Origin: Oscillospiraceae bacterium
GTDB taxonomy: Bacteria; Bacillota; Clostridia; Oscillospirales; Acutalibacteraceae
Direction of reading: 5' to 3'
DNA: 13,713 nucleotides
Assembly: GCA_029012165.1 (NCBI GenBank)
Contig: JAQXLO010000080.1
Span: 1-13,713, forward strand
A model generated the notes under the pieces. That model ran no database searches and had not been told where the DNA came from. It saw only the letters and a list, made by a program, of their open reading frames with translations. Positions 1-6,510 of this stretch are shown here, one piece after another (the stretch's first letter is position 1; every line of letters begins with the position of its first letter). A program made the position numbers and the translations under genes.

Positions 1-2
1 TC

Positions 3-296
3 GCCGGCTGCGGCACGGTTGTGGAAAACCCCGACAAGCCCGGGAACTTCATCCTCAAGGCCGACAAGGGCAAGACCGTCGTGTGTATCTTCAACACGAT
101 TCTGGATTGGCAGAAAACGAAAGAGTTTGTGAAAGCCGTTGTGGAGCCCATGTATCCGAACAGACCTGTCACAAGAACCTTCATGGTCGTTTACATGATG
201 CTCTATGCGAGACTCATGCCTCGTGCGCTGGTTTACGGCGAGTTCTCTCTTTTGCTTTCTACCTTAGCAAAAACAATTTCTAAAGCGGTTGTATAA
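3..296 (+). CDS. 3' end of an unidentified gene, truncated by the window edge
   Basis: An open frame enters from the left edge and ends at TAA 294-296. The first 33 or so residues (AGCGTVVENPDKPGNFILKA and on) look like a beta-strand-rich extracytoplasmic module. A lysine/valine-rich stretch follows (WQKTKEFVKAVV), and the last 45 residues are hydrophobic and methionine-rich with no family resemblance I recognise. A terminator lies 23 bases after the stop, which supports a real gene ending here. The GTG at 21-23 is only an internal valine codon, because the frame stays open to the edge. It may be the tail of a secreted or surface protein, but no function can be assigned. A competing frame (83-283) has no better support. 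The odd last third could reflect a frameshift or decayed sequence. Confidence 0.4.
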   Translation, partial: AGCGTVVENPDKPGNFILKADKGKTVVCIFNTILDWQKTKEFVKAVVEPMYPNRPVTRTFMVVYMMLYARLMPRALVYGEFSLLLSTLAKTISKAVV

Positions 297-318
297 CCCT
301 TGACGTAAGGTACAGATC

Positions 319-352
319 AGGTCGAGCAGTCAAACGGCTGCTCGACCTTTTG
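319..352 (+). terminator. Rho-independent terminator after the left-edge gene
   Basis: A perfect 11-base-pair stem (AGGTCGAGCAG at 319-329 with CTGCTCGACCT at 338-348) closes an 8-base loop and runs into TTTTG. It is correctly placed to end transcription coming from the left edge. Confidence 0.85.
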
Positions 353-401
353 TATTTCCTGCAAGCACCGCAAAACGCAAGATACCCAAGAGAAAAGCAC
401 C

Positions 402-430
402 GCACCTGTCGAAAGATGGGTGCATTTTTT
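402..430 (+). terminator. Second hairpin with GAAA tetraloop and T-run
   Basis: Bases 402-410 pair with 415-423 across a GAAA tetraloop (two G-U pairs in the middle), and ATTTTTT follows. It could be a back-up terminator for the left-edge gene. Its 5' arm (398-405) could instead pair perfectly with 445-452, so two exclusive structures are possible in any transcript that crosses this stretch. Confidence 0.6.
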
Positions 431-458
431 ATGTCCCGGGATTTGTGCGGTGTCGCCC

Positions 459-487
459 TTGTATTTTTGATGTAAATATGGTATACT
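459..487 (+). promoter_or_regulatory. Sigma-A type promoter for rpe
   Basis: TTGTAT (459-464) and TATACT (482-487) are separated by exactly 17 bases, with a TG one base before the -10 (479-480, extended -10). Transcription would start around 494, giving a leader of about 50 bases before rpe. The longer upstream frame beginning at 445 would overlap this promoter, which argues against that start. Confidence 0.75.
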
Positions 488-546
488 ATTTTACCTGTTT
501 GTATCTGTGGAATTTATTGTGCGAAACAAGAAAAAAGGTGACAAGG

Positions 547-1221
547 ATGATTCGTATTGCTCCCTCGGTACTCGCCTGCGACTTCTCTGTGCTCGGCGCA
601 GAGGCGGCACGGATGCAGGATTGCGGTGCAGAGATGCTGCACTTGGATGTGATGGACGGGATGTTCGTACCGAATATCAGCTTCGGTGCGCCGGTGATCC
701 GTGCCATCCGGGACAAAAGCCGGGCGCAATTCGACGTGCATCTGATGATCTGCGACCCCCTGCGTTATATTGATGATTTTCGTGCAGCAGGGGCGGACAG
801 CATCACCTTCCACATCGAAGCGGCCGAGGCGCCGAAAAAGGTCATCGACGCCATCCATGCGGCGGGCTGTCGGGCGGCGGTGTCGGTGAAGCCGGGCACA
901 CCCGTGGAAACGGTGTACCCGTTTTTGCAGGACTTGGAAATGGTGCTGGTCATGACGGTGGAGCCGGGCTTCGGCGGACAAGCGTTCCTGCCGCAGATGT
1001 GCCAAAAAATAGCCGCCCTGCGCAAAGAATGCACAGAGCGGGGTCTTTCAACGGATATTCAGGTGGACGGCGGCATCAATGCCTCGACCGTCCGGGAAGC
1101 GGCGGCGGCCGGCGCCAATGTGTTCGTAGCCGGCAGTGCCGTATTCCGCAGTGCCGATGCCGCAGCGGTCATTGCGCAGCTGCGCACGAGCGCCGAGGAG
1201 GCGTACGGTACGCAGTTATAA
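547..1221 (+). CDS. rpe: Ribulose-phosphate 3-epimerase
   Basis: This cytoplasmic TIM-barrel enzyme interconverts ribulose 5-phosphate and xylulose 5-phosphate in the pentose phosphate pathway. The 224-residue protein has the normal family length. It begins with the typical MIRIAPSVLACDF and carries LHLDVMDGMFVPN (metal ligands His32 and Asp34), VHLM (His65), the phosphate-loop region MTVEPGFGGQ near 136-145, and QVDGGIN with the second catalytic Asp174. The start at 547 is chosen because it matches the family N-terminus and is preceded by AAGGTGA at a good distance. The frame is open further upstream to 445, but that part overlaps the promoter. The gene is monocistronic here, whereas rpe often follows rsgA in Firmicutes. 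Its stop overlaps that of the convergent mecA-like gene. Confidence 0.97.
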   Translation: MIRIAPSVLACDFSVLGAEAARMQDCGAEMLHLDVMDGMFVPNISFGAPVIRAIRDKSRAQFDVHLMICDPLRYIDDFRAAGADSITFHIEAAEAPKKVIDAIHAAGCRAAVSVKPGTPVETVYPFLQDLEMVLVMTVEPGFGGQAFLPQMCQKIAALRKECTERGLSTDIQVDGGINASTVREAAAAGANVFVAGSAVFRSADAAAVIAQLRTSAEEAYGTQL

Positions 1222-1791
1222 GCCGATGGTCAGTTTTTCGATGGCATCGTTTTCACACAGCAGTTTTCCGTGCTCCCGCAGAAAGCTCAGCGGCAGTGTG
1301 CCCTCGGCGCAGAGTGTGCCGTATTCCGCCAGCAGCTGTTTGCATCGTCGGGGCGGCAGGTCGCACTGCAAAAACAGACGGTATTCCCCGTCCAAAAGGA
1401 AAAGACTGCTCTTGGGCAGAACCGTTTCCGTATGGCGCAGGGCGGCGGCACAGTCCGTCAGCGAGTCCAGGGAGTCAAAGGCATATGTAAACGCCGTGCG
1501 CTCCTTGTTGATACGCAGGGTGTGATAGCCCATGTACCGTGTCTCGCCCAAAACGGTGAAATAGATCACACATCCCCCGTCCCCGGTGGGAATGGTTTCG
1601 ATCATCATGCGCCCGGACGGGTCGATGTCCCGGGAGAGCGTATGCCGCACCCGGTCGAGAATGGTCCAGATGACCCGGCGGGTCTCGATGTTGCCGTAGT
1701 CCATTTCCTCATAGGTGATGTCCAGCTCCGCCATGTCCGCCTGCGTCAGCTCAACGATGATCTTGTTCTCTTGTGGTGTTTCGATCTTCAA
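1216..1791 (-). CDS. mecA: MecA-family adaptor protein
   Basis: MecA adaptors deliver substrates to the ClpC/ClpP protease; in Bacillus they restrain competence. The 191-residue protein shows the two-part family layout. The N-terminal segment (MKIETPQENKIIVELTQADM, with the TTG start read as Met) is followed by an acidic linker region. The C-terminal ClpC-binding-like domain contains FDSLDSL, a core strand pair (SSLFLLDGEYRLFLQ) and the closing LAEYG/ENDAIEKL signature. The start is TTG at 1791, because AGGGGG lies 7 bases upstream and the translation then begins exactly where the family does. A longer ATG frame starting at 1851 would begin inside the -35 box of the gene's own promoter. The direct repression targets in this organism are unknown. 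It faces the Rnf-like operon across a short divergent region. Confidence 0.85.
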   Translation of the reverse strand: MKIETPQENKIIVELTQADMAELDITYEEMDYGNIETRRVIWTILDRVRHTLSRDIDPSGRMMIETIPTGDGGCVIYFTVLGETRYMGYHTLRINKERTAFTYAFDSLDSLTDCAAALRHTETVLPKSSLFLLDGEYRLFLQCDLPPRRCKQLLAEYGTLCAEGTLPLSFLREHGKLLCENDAIEKLTIGL

Positions 1792-1822
1792 CGGATCGCC
1801 CCCTGACTTTCTTTCTACTACT

Positions 1823-1851
1823 ATCATATTATTTGTACAGGCAGTCTGCAA
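1823..1851 (-). promoter_or_regulatory. Promoter of the mecA-like gene
   Basis: Read on the minus strand, TTGCAG (1851-1846) and TATGAT (1828-1823) are separated by 17 bases. The predicted start of transcription is near 1816, leaving a short leader with the AGGGGG ribosome binding site (1804-1799) before the TTG start. Confidence 0.7.
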
Positions 1852-1864
1852 TGATAAATTGCAG
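1846..1864. repeat. Inverted repeat in the divergent control region
   Basis: CTGCAA (1846-1851) and TTGCAG (1859-1864) are perfect inverted copies separated by 7 bases. The left arm is the -35 box of the minus-strand promoter; the right arm could be a -35 for rightward transcription, but no convincing -10 follows at normal spacing. It may be a regulator binding site or chance. Confidence 0.35.
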
Positions 1865-1917
1865 GAAATTCGGGAATGTATCCCCTGCTTTACCAGAATT
1901 TACCGGAGGTGTTCTCC

Positions 1918-2895
1918 TTGGCTTCCAAAAAGAACCGGCGTTTGCGCCGCACACCTGGCAGAGTGTTCCACTTTGACGCACTGCTGATGCTCGTCCTGCC
2001 GGCGGTGATGGCGGTGTATTACTACGGCTGGGGTGCCCTTGCACGCATTTTGGTTTGTATGGGCGCCGGAGTGCTGTGCGAGCTGTTCGGCTCGGTGATC
2101 CTGCGCTGTCCACGGGATCTGAACGACTGCAGTGCGCTGTTTATCGGCTTGGCAACGGCGCTGATGCTTCCGGCAAATATCCCGTATTATGTGGCGCTGT
2201 CCGGCGTGGCGTTCTCCATCGTGGTGGTGAAGCTGCCCTTGGGCGGCACCGAGTCCGTGCCCTTTGTGCCGACAGCGGCAGGGTTTGCGTTCATGACCCT
2301 CTGCTGGCCGGAAAAGGTCTTTTGCTATCCCGTGATCGGGACGGGCGGCGAATATGTTCAGGGACTGTCCCTTGCGGGGATGCTCCATCAGGGAACGACC
2401 ATCCGCCCGAACCTCGTCAACATCCTTGATGTGCTCATTGGCAACTATCCCTGCCCCATGGGAGCGACCTGCATCGTCGTTCTGCTGGCGGGGATGGTAT
2501 ATATGGGCGTGCGGTACCGCCGTGCCATCCTCAATACCCTGTCCTTTTTGCTGTCCTGCGCCCTGATGGCACTGCTGTTCCCGAGGGTGGCGAAGGCAGG
2601 GCTGACGTCTCTGCTGATGGAGATGTGTTCGGGTATGCTGATTTTTGCGGCATTGTTCTTCATGACCGACCCGGCGATCTCTCCCAACAAGCGCAGTCAT
2701 CGCTTTTTGTACGGCTTTTTCTCCGGCATCGTGTGCATGGCGCTGCGGCATTTCTCCAACTTTGAGGAGAGCGTCTGCTTCGGTGTGCTGATCTGCAACG
2801 CCGTTTGGCCGGCGGTGGAGATTCGTCTGATCCGCTGGGAGAAGAAAAAGAAAAAAGCACGCAAGGCGGCAAAGGAGGGCGTGAAAAATGCCTGA
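1918..2895 (+). CDS. rnfD: Rnf/Nqr-type membrane subunit D, divergent (RnfD-like)
   Basis: RnfD/NqrB is the multi-span, flavin-carrying subunit of ferredoxin:NAD (Rnf) or Na+-NQR complexes. This 325-residue protein has the family's hydrophobic layout: about eight to ten spans, DLNDCSALFIGLATALMLP near 68-85, LIGNYPCPMGAT near 173-184 (family form LIGNxPGSxGET) and FFMTDPAISPN near 247-257. Key sites are altered. The flavin-acceptor motif, normally D-G-x-S-x-A-T-P-L, aligns with QGLSLAGML (148-156), so the acceptor Thr is Gly154. The GxNxFNPA motif is GGTESVPFVPTA (109-120), with both Asn lost. The TTG start at 1918 is chosen over ATG 1876 because GGAGGT sits 7 bases before it. It is first in the operon and overlaps rnfE by 8 bases. 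Family assignment is firm; standard electron transfer is doubtful. Confidence 0.88.
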   Translation: MASKKNRRLRRTPGRVFHFDALLMLVLPAVMAVYYYGWGALARILVCMGAGVLCELFGSVILRCPRDLNDCSALFIGLATALMLPANIPYYVALSGVAFSIVVVKLPLGGTESVPFVPTAAGFAFMTLCWPEKVFCYPVIGTGGEYVQGLSLAGMLHQGTTIRPNLVNILDVLIGNYPCPMGATCIVVLLAGMVYMGVRYRRAILNTLSFLLSCALMALLFPRVAKAGLTSLLMEMCSGMLIFAALFFMTDPAISPNKRSHRFLYGFFSGIVCMALRHFSNFEESVCFGVLICNAVWPAVEIRLIRWEKKKKKARKAAKEGVKNA

Positions 2896-3850
2896 GAAAA
2901 AACGTGCCGTGCTCACGCCGAAGCGGATCTTTACCCACGGCGTGATCGTGAAAAATCCTGTGCTGGTGCAGGTGATCGGCCTTTGCCCGGCTGTCGCGGC
3001 GGCGGCGGATCTGCTGTCGGCGGCACTGCTGTCGGCGGTGCTGATTGTTCTGATGATTTTGTGCGAGTGCACTGCGTCCCTGTTTCTGAAAAAGGCATCC
3101 CGCAGTTTGCGAGTGGGCATCTATTTTTTGATCGGTTTGTCCGTGTGTGTCGGCTGCACCTATCTGTTGGAGCAGAACCTTCCCGAGATGCTCAATCTGG
3201 TGGGTATTTATCTGCCGCTGATGGCGGCAAGCTCGGCGGTGGCACTGCGCTCGGAAAATTTCGCTGTCAAGAAAAGCGTTCATCTGAGCTTTTTGGACGC
3301 TCTGGCCAACGGCATCGGCACTGCGCTGGTGCTGATGCTCTGCGGTGCAGTGCGGGAACTGCTGGGAAGCGGCACTCTTTTGGAGCAGAAGGTGTTCGTT
3401 ACGGCGCCTTTGCGTGGACTGGCCATGCCCTTCGGCGGATTTATCGTGCTGGGCTTCATGGCGGCGATCCTGAAGCGGTTCATTTCGGGGCGGCTGACGC
3501 AGTATGACGCCGAGATGGCGTTCGGAATCGAAAAACGCAAAAAGAAAAAGCCGGCACCGCCCGCCGTGCGGGAGCGTGCGGCATCTGTGCAGACAGAGCA
3601 AGAGCAGGTATCCCCAACGCCGCCCCCCGCAGAACCGGCGGAAGAACCGACGCAGGAATCGGACGACACCGTGGAGAGCCATGCGGCGGATTTCTACGAG
3701 CAGGCGTCAGAGGACCCGGAGGAGGATCTGGGCGATGTGCTGTTTGACGCCGCAGACCTGTCCGTGCAGGAGGAGCTGGACGCAATACTGGACAAAATCG
3801 GCAGCTTTGAGGATATTTTGGCCGCAGCAAAGGAGGAGGACAATGCATAA
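2888..3850 (+). CDS. rnfE: Rnf-type membrane subunit E, divergent, with acidic C-terminal extension
   Basis: RnfE/NqrD pairs with RnfA/NqrE in the membrane, and each normally supplies two cysteines to a shared [2Fe-2S] cluster. Residues 20-200 match the family: VKNPVLVQVIGLCPA keeps the first cysteine (Cys33), and GIYLPLM (106-112), NFAVKK (124-129) and VRELLGSGTL (155-164) follow. The second cysteine, normally in TNC(I/A), aligns with Ser116 in MAASSAVA. After the last span (about 183-197) comes KRKKKK (216-221) and a 100-residue cytoplasmic tail: proline/glutamate-rich, then a predicted acidic helix (LSVQEELDAILDKIGSFEDI, 291-310). Canonical RnfE is about 200-230 residues, so the 320-residue length is unusual. 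AGGAGGG precedes the ATG by 8 bases, and the start overlaps the rnfD stop. Confidence 0.88.
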   Translation: MPEKKRAVLTPKRIFTHGVIVKNPVLVQVIGLCPAVAAAADLLSAALLSAVLIVLMILCECTASLFLKKASRSLRVGIYFLIGLSVCVGCTYLLEQNLPEMLNLVGIYLPLMAASSAVALRSENFAVKKSVHLSFLDALANGIGTALVLMLCGAVRELLGSGTLLEQKVFVTAPLRGLAMPFGGFIVLGFMAAILKRFISGRLTQYDAEMAFGIEKRKKKKPAPPAVRERAASVQTEQEQVSPTPPPAEPAEEPTQESDDTVESHAADFYEQASEDPEEDLGDVLFDAADLSVQEELDAILDKIGSFEDILAAAKEEDNA

Positions 3851-4436
3851 TTTGTATACGCTCTTTCAAACGGCGCTGTATATGATCTTTGTGCAGAACC
3901 TGGTGTTCAGCGGCGGCTACGGCTCGAGCGAAGCGATCCGGATGTCCACCAAGCCCAAGCGCTTTGCCGTGTTTGCGCTGATGATCTCCTTTTATTCCAC
4001 CGTGACGGCTCTGCTTTGCAGACTGCTGGACACCGTGCCGCAGATCAGTGCGCTGGGCAGTGCGGAGCATATCGCCGTGTTCGGCACGGTACTGCTGGCG
4101 CTGTACTATATTTCGGTACTGCTTCTGCGTGTCACGGTACATCCCAACCGCAAATTTTTCAACACCTTAGGCGTGGCGGCGCTCAATACCCTGGTCTTTG
4201 CCGTGCCGCTGATCAACCGGCAGGCAGGCTTCACCGTCATGCAGTGCATCGGCACGGGGCTGGGTTCAGGACTGTCGTTTATCTTGGCGCTGTTTTTGGT
4301 GAATGTGGGACTGCGCCGGCTGGAAAACAATCGGGACATCCCGCCCGTATTTCGTGGAACGCCCGCCATGTTTTTGTATGTCGCCATGCTTTCGCTGGCG
4401 TTCTCCGGGCTGTCCGGCAGAGCGCTGTTCGCTTAA
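3843..4436 (+). CDS. rnfA: Rnf-type membrane subunit A, divergent (RnfA-like)
   Basis: RnfA/NqrE is the six-span partner of RnfE. The 197-residue length, hydrophobic pattern and C-terminus (IPPVFRGTPAMFLY at 166-179 and LSLAFSGLSG at 183-192, against APFRG and LMSLAFMGFSG in the family) identify it. Gap-free comparison with the family motif N-x-V-L-x-x-x-L-G-x-C-P-F-x-G-V-S places Ser29 (NLVFSGGYGSSEAIR, from Asn19) at the first cluster cysteine, and TNC places Thr116 (ALNTLVF) at the second. The only cysteines, Cys59 and Cys135, are elsewhere. The ATG overlaps the end of rnfE by 8 bases and is preceded by AGGAGGAGG. Membership of the fold is well supported; the usual cluster ligands are absent. 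Confidence 0.85.
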   Translation: MHNLYTLFQTALYMIFVQNLVFSGGYGSSEAIRMSTKPKRFAVFALMISFYSTVTALLCRLLDTVPQISALGSAEHIAVFGTVLLALYYISVLLLRVTVHPNRKFFNTLGVAALNTLVFAVPLINRQAGFTVMQCIGTGLGSGLSFILALFLVNVGLRRLENNRDIPPVFRGTPAMFLYVAMLSLAFSGLSGRALFA

Positions 4437-4450
4437 GAGGGGGTCACTGC

Positions 4451-4639
4451 ATGCATAAGAAACAGGAAAAAGTTCCGTTTATCCGCCACTACAGCGGAAC
4501 CTATGCCTACTATGTCAAGGTGCGCCGCCGCAGATGGCTGCGGCGTATCGCCCGAATTCTGCTGATTGCGGCGCTGTTGGCGCTGGGATATTTTTTGATG
4601 GCGACGCTTTTGCAGGTGTCTCTGCTGCCGCCGGCTTGA
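4451..4639 (+). CDS. Small single-span basic membrane protein, unknown
   Basis: A 62-residue protein with a strong ribosome binding site (GAGGGGG, 7 bases before ATG 4451), lying 14 bases after rnfA and 13 before the amylase gene. Residues 1-33 are hydrophilic and very basic (KVRRRRWLRR at 23-32, with tyrosines and aromatic residues before it). A single hydrophobic span covers roughly 34-57 (IARILLIAALLALGYFLMAT) and the chain ends in LLPPA. The positive-inside rule predicts a cytoplasmic N-terminus and almost no outside part. I recognise no family. It is too short for RnfG and lacks any flavin-acceptor motif. Its place suggests an accessory subunit or assembly factor of the Rnf-like module, but that is inference. 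Confidence 0.7.
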   Translation: MHKKQEKVPFIRHYSGTYAYYVKVRRRRWLRRIARILLIAALLALGYFLMATLLQVSLLPPA

Positions 4640-4652
4640 AAGGATAGCATCT

Positions 4653-6497
4653 ATGCACTACATTCCCTACAACTCCCGCAAAACCTACCACAAATCGCCC
4701 TTCGGCGCCGCAGCGTGCGGGTCGGAGATCACCTTCCGTGTCATTTTGCCCCGGGAGGTCTGCTGCCGTGCCGTATGGCTGGTGGTGCACAGGGAGGATT
4801 GCGGCGAAGAATACTGCCCGGCGCAGTGGGAGTGTATGCAGGGCGAGGGCGAGGAGTGGTGGAACATCCGCTACACGCCGCACGAAAGCGGGCTGTACTG
4901 GTACCACTTCCGCTATGACACGGATTTCGGCAGCATGGAGATTCGCCTTTGCGGCAGCGGCATGGGACGCATCGCCAAGGACGGCGGCGAGTGGCAGCTG
5001 ACGGTGTATGACCCGGCGGTGCAAACGCCGGACTTCATCAAGGGCGGCATCCTCTACCAGATCTTCCCCGACAGGTTTTTTGCCTCGGGGCAAAAAAAAC
5101 AGAATGTTCCCCCCCAGCGGATCCTGCGTTCGGACTGGGGCGGCGAGCCGATGTGGAGCCCGGACAGCGACGGGCGCATTACGCAGTACGATTTCTTCGG
5201 CGGCGACCTTGCGGGCATCTGCGCAAAACTGCCGTACCTGCAATCTCTGGGCGTGAACTGCATCTACCTCAATCCCATTTTCGAGGCGGCGTCCAACCAC
5301 CGCTACGATACGGGCGACTACGAGACGGTTGACCCGCTTTTGGGCACGCAGGAGGATCTGCGCACCCTTTGTGAAACAGCGAAGCAATACGGCATCCATG
5401 TTATCCTCGACGGTGTGTTCAGTCACACGGGGGACGACAGCCGATACTTTAATAAATACGGACACTACGGAGAACTCGGTGCGTATCAAAGCAAAGAATC
5501 CCCATACTATACATGGTATACCTTCCGCCGCTGGCCGGACAGCTACGACAGCTGGTGGGGTATCGACATCCTGCCGGAGGTGTGCGAGCAGTCGCCCTCC
5601 TTCTGCGAATACATCACAGGCGTCGCCCGCAAATGGCTGCGCATGGGTGCGGACGGCTGGCGGCTGGATGTGGCGGACGAACTGCCCGACGCATTTTTGG
5701 ACGCCTTCTATGGGGCGGTCAAGGCGGAAAAGCCGCAGGCGTACATCCTCGGCGAGGTTTGGGAGGACGCCAGCAACAAGATCAGCTACGGGCATCGGCG
5801 GCGGTACCTTCTGGGCAAACAGATGGATTCGGTGATGAACTATCCCTTTGCCGACGCCATTCTGCGCTTTTTGCAGACGGGCAGTGCGGAGCGGTTTATG
5901 GACACCGTGCTGACGGTGCTGGAGAATTATCCGCCGCAAAGCATCCACACGATGATGAACCACATCGGTACCCACGACACGGCACGTGCCCTGACGAGGC
6001 TTGCCGCCGACAGCGCCTACAGCCGCAGTGCATGGAAAAACGGCTCCGGCAGACTGACGCCGGCGCAGCTGGAGAAGGGACTTGCCTTAATGCGGGCGGC
6101 ATCGGTGCTGCAATTCACCTTGCCCGGTGTGCCGTGCATTTACTATGGGGACGAAGCGGGAATGCAGGGCGGCGAGGATCCGTTCAACCGTGGGTGCTAC
6201 CCGTGGGGGCAGGAGAATGCACAGCTTTTGGCGCACTACAGAAAACTGGGCGAAATCCGTCGAAGCCACGCTTGCTTTGCCGAGGGCGATTTTGTGCCCG
6301 TTTCCTGCGTGCTGGGCTGTGTGGCGTACGGCCGTGTTTGCGGCGCATCCCGTGTGCTGACCGTGGTCAATCGCAACGAGCACCCCATTGCATACTATCT
6401 GCCGGGCGAATGGCAGTCCCTGCGCCATGCCTTCGGCGGTACCCTGTGCGGCGGCACGGTGCAGATCGAGGCGCTGGGCGCCGTCATACTTTGGTAG
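4653..6497 (+). CDS. GH13 alpha-glucan hydrolase (neopullulanase/cyclomaltodextrinase-like)
   Basis: A 614-residue retaining alpha-glycosidase without signal peptide, so probably cytoplasmic and acting on imported maltodextrins or stored glucan. Residues 1-125 resemble the beta-sandwich N-domain of neopullulanases. The barrel starts at GGILYQIFPDRFF (131-143). Conserved regions are visible: LNPIFEAASNHRYDTGDY (206-223), region I DGVFSHTG (253-260), region II DGWRLDVADE with nucleophile Asp339, region III ILGEVWEDA with acid/base Glu368, and region IV NHIGTHDTAR with Asp442. A small C-terminal beta domain ends the chain. All catalytic residues are present, so it should be active; the exact substrate (pullulan, cyclodextrin, maltodextrin) cannot be read from motifs. 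The ATG follows AGGATA, 13 bases after the small membrane protein gene. Confidence 0.93.
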   Translation: MHYIPYNSRKTYHKSPFGAAACGSEITFRVILPREVCCRAVWLVVHREDCGEEYCPAQWECMQGEGEEWWNIRYTPHESGLYWYHFRYDTDFGSMEIRLCGSGMGRIAKDGGEWQLTVYDPAVQTPDFIKGGILYQIFPDRFFASGQKKQNVPPQRILRSDWGGEPMWSPDSDGRITQYDFFGGDLAGICAKLPYLQSLGVNCIYLNPIFEAASNHRYDTGDYETVDPLLGTQEDLRTLCETAKQYGIHVILDGVFSHTGDDSRYFNKYGHYGELGAYQSKESPYYTWYTFRRWPDSYDSWWGIDILPEVCEQSPSFCEYITGVARKWLRMGADGWRLDVADELPDAFLDAFYGAVKAEKPQAYILGEVWEDASNKISYGHRRRYLLGKQMDSVMNYPFADAILRFLQTGSAERFMDTVLTVLENYPPQSIHTMMNHIGTHDTARALTRLAADSAYSRSAWKNGSGRLTPAQLEKGLALMRAASVLQFTLPGVPCIYYGDEAGMQGGEDPFNRGCYPWGQENAQLLAHYRKLGEIRRSHACFAEGDFVPVSCVLGCVAYGRVCGASRVLTVVNRNEHPIAYYLPGEWQSLRHAFGGTLCGGTVQIEALGAVILW

Positions 6498-6510
6498 GAG
6501 GAGAACCGCT

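Noticed and set aside
445..546. Longer N-terminus for rpe from an upstream ATG
   Set aside because: It would overlap the promoter's -35 and -10 boxes and add 34 residues absent from the family; ATG 547 has a proper ribosome binding site.
1876..1917. ATG start for the RnfD-like protein at 1876
   Set aside because: No ribosome binding site precedes it, whereas TTG 1918 has GGAGGT at 7 bases; the extra residues lie across that site.
4451..4639. Small membrane protein as a truncated RnfG
   Set aside because: It has a single span and lacks the periplasmic FMN-binding domain and acceptor motif of RnfG; no sequence resemblance is visible.
4515..5975. A 486-codon minus-strand frame opposite the GH13 gene
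   Set aside because: The plus strand has complete GH13 catalytic motifs; the antisense product looks compositional.
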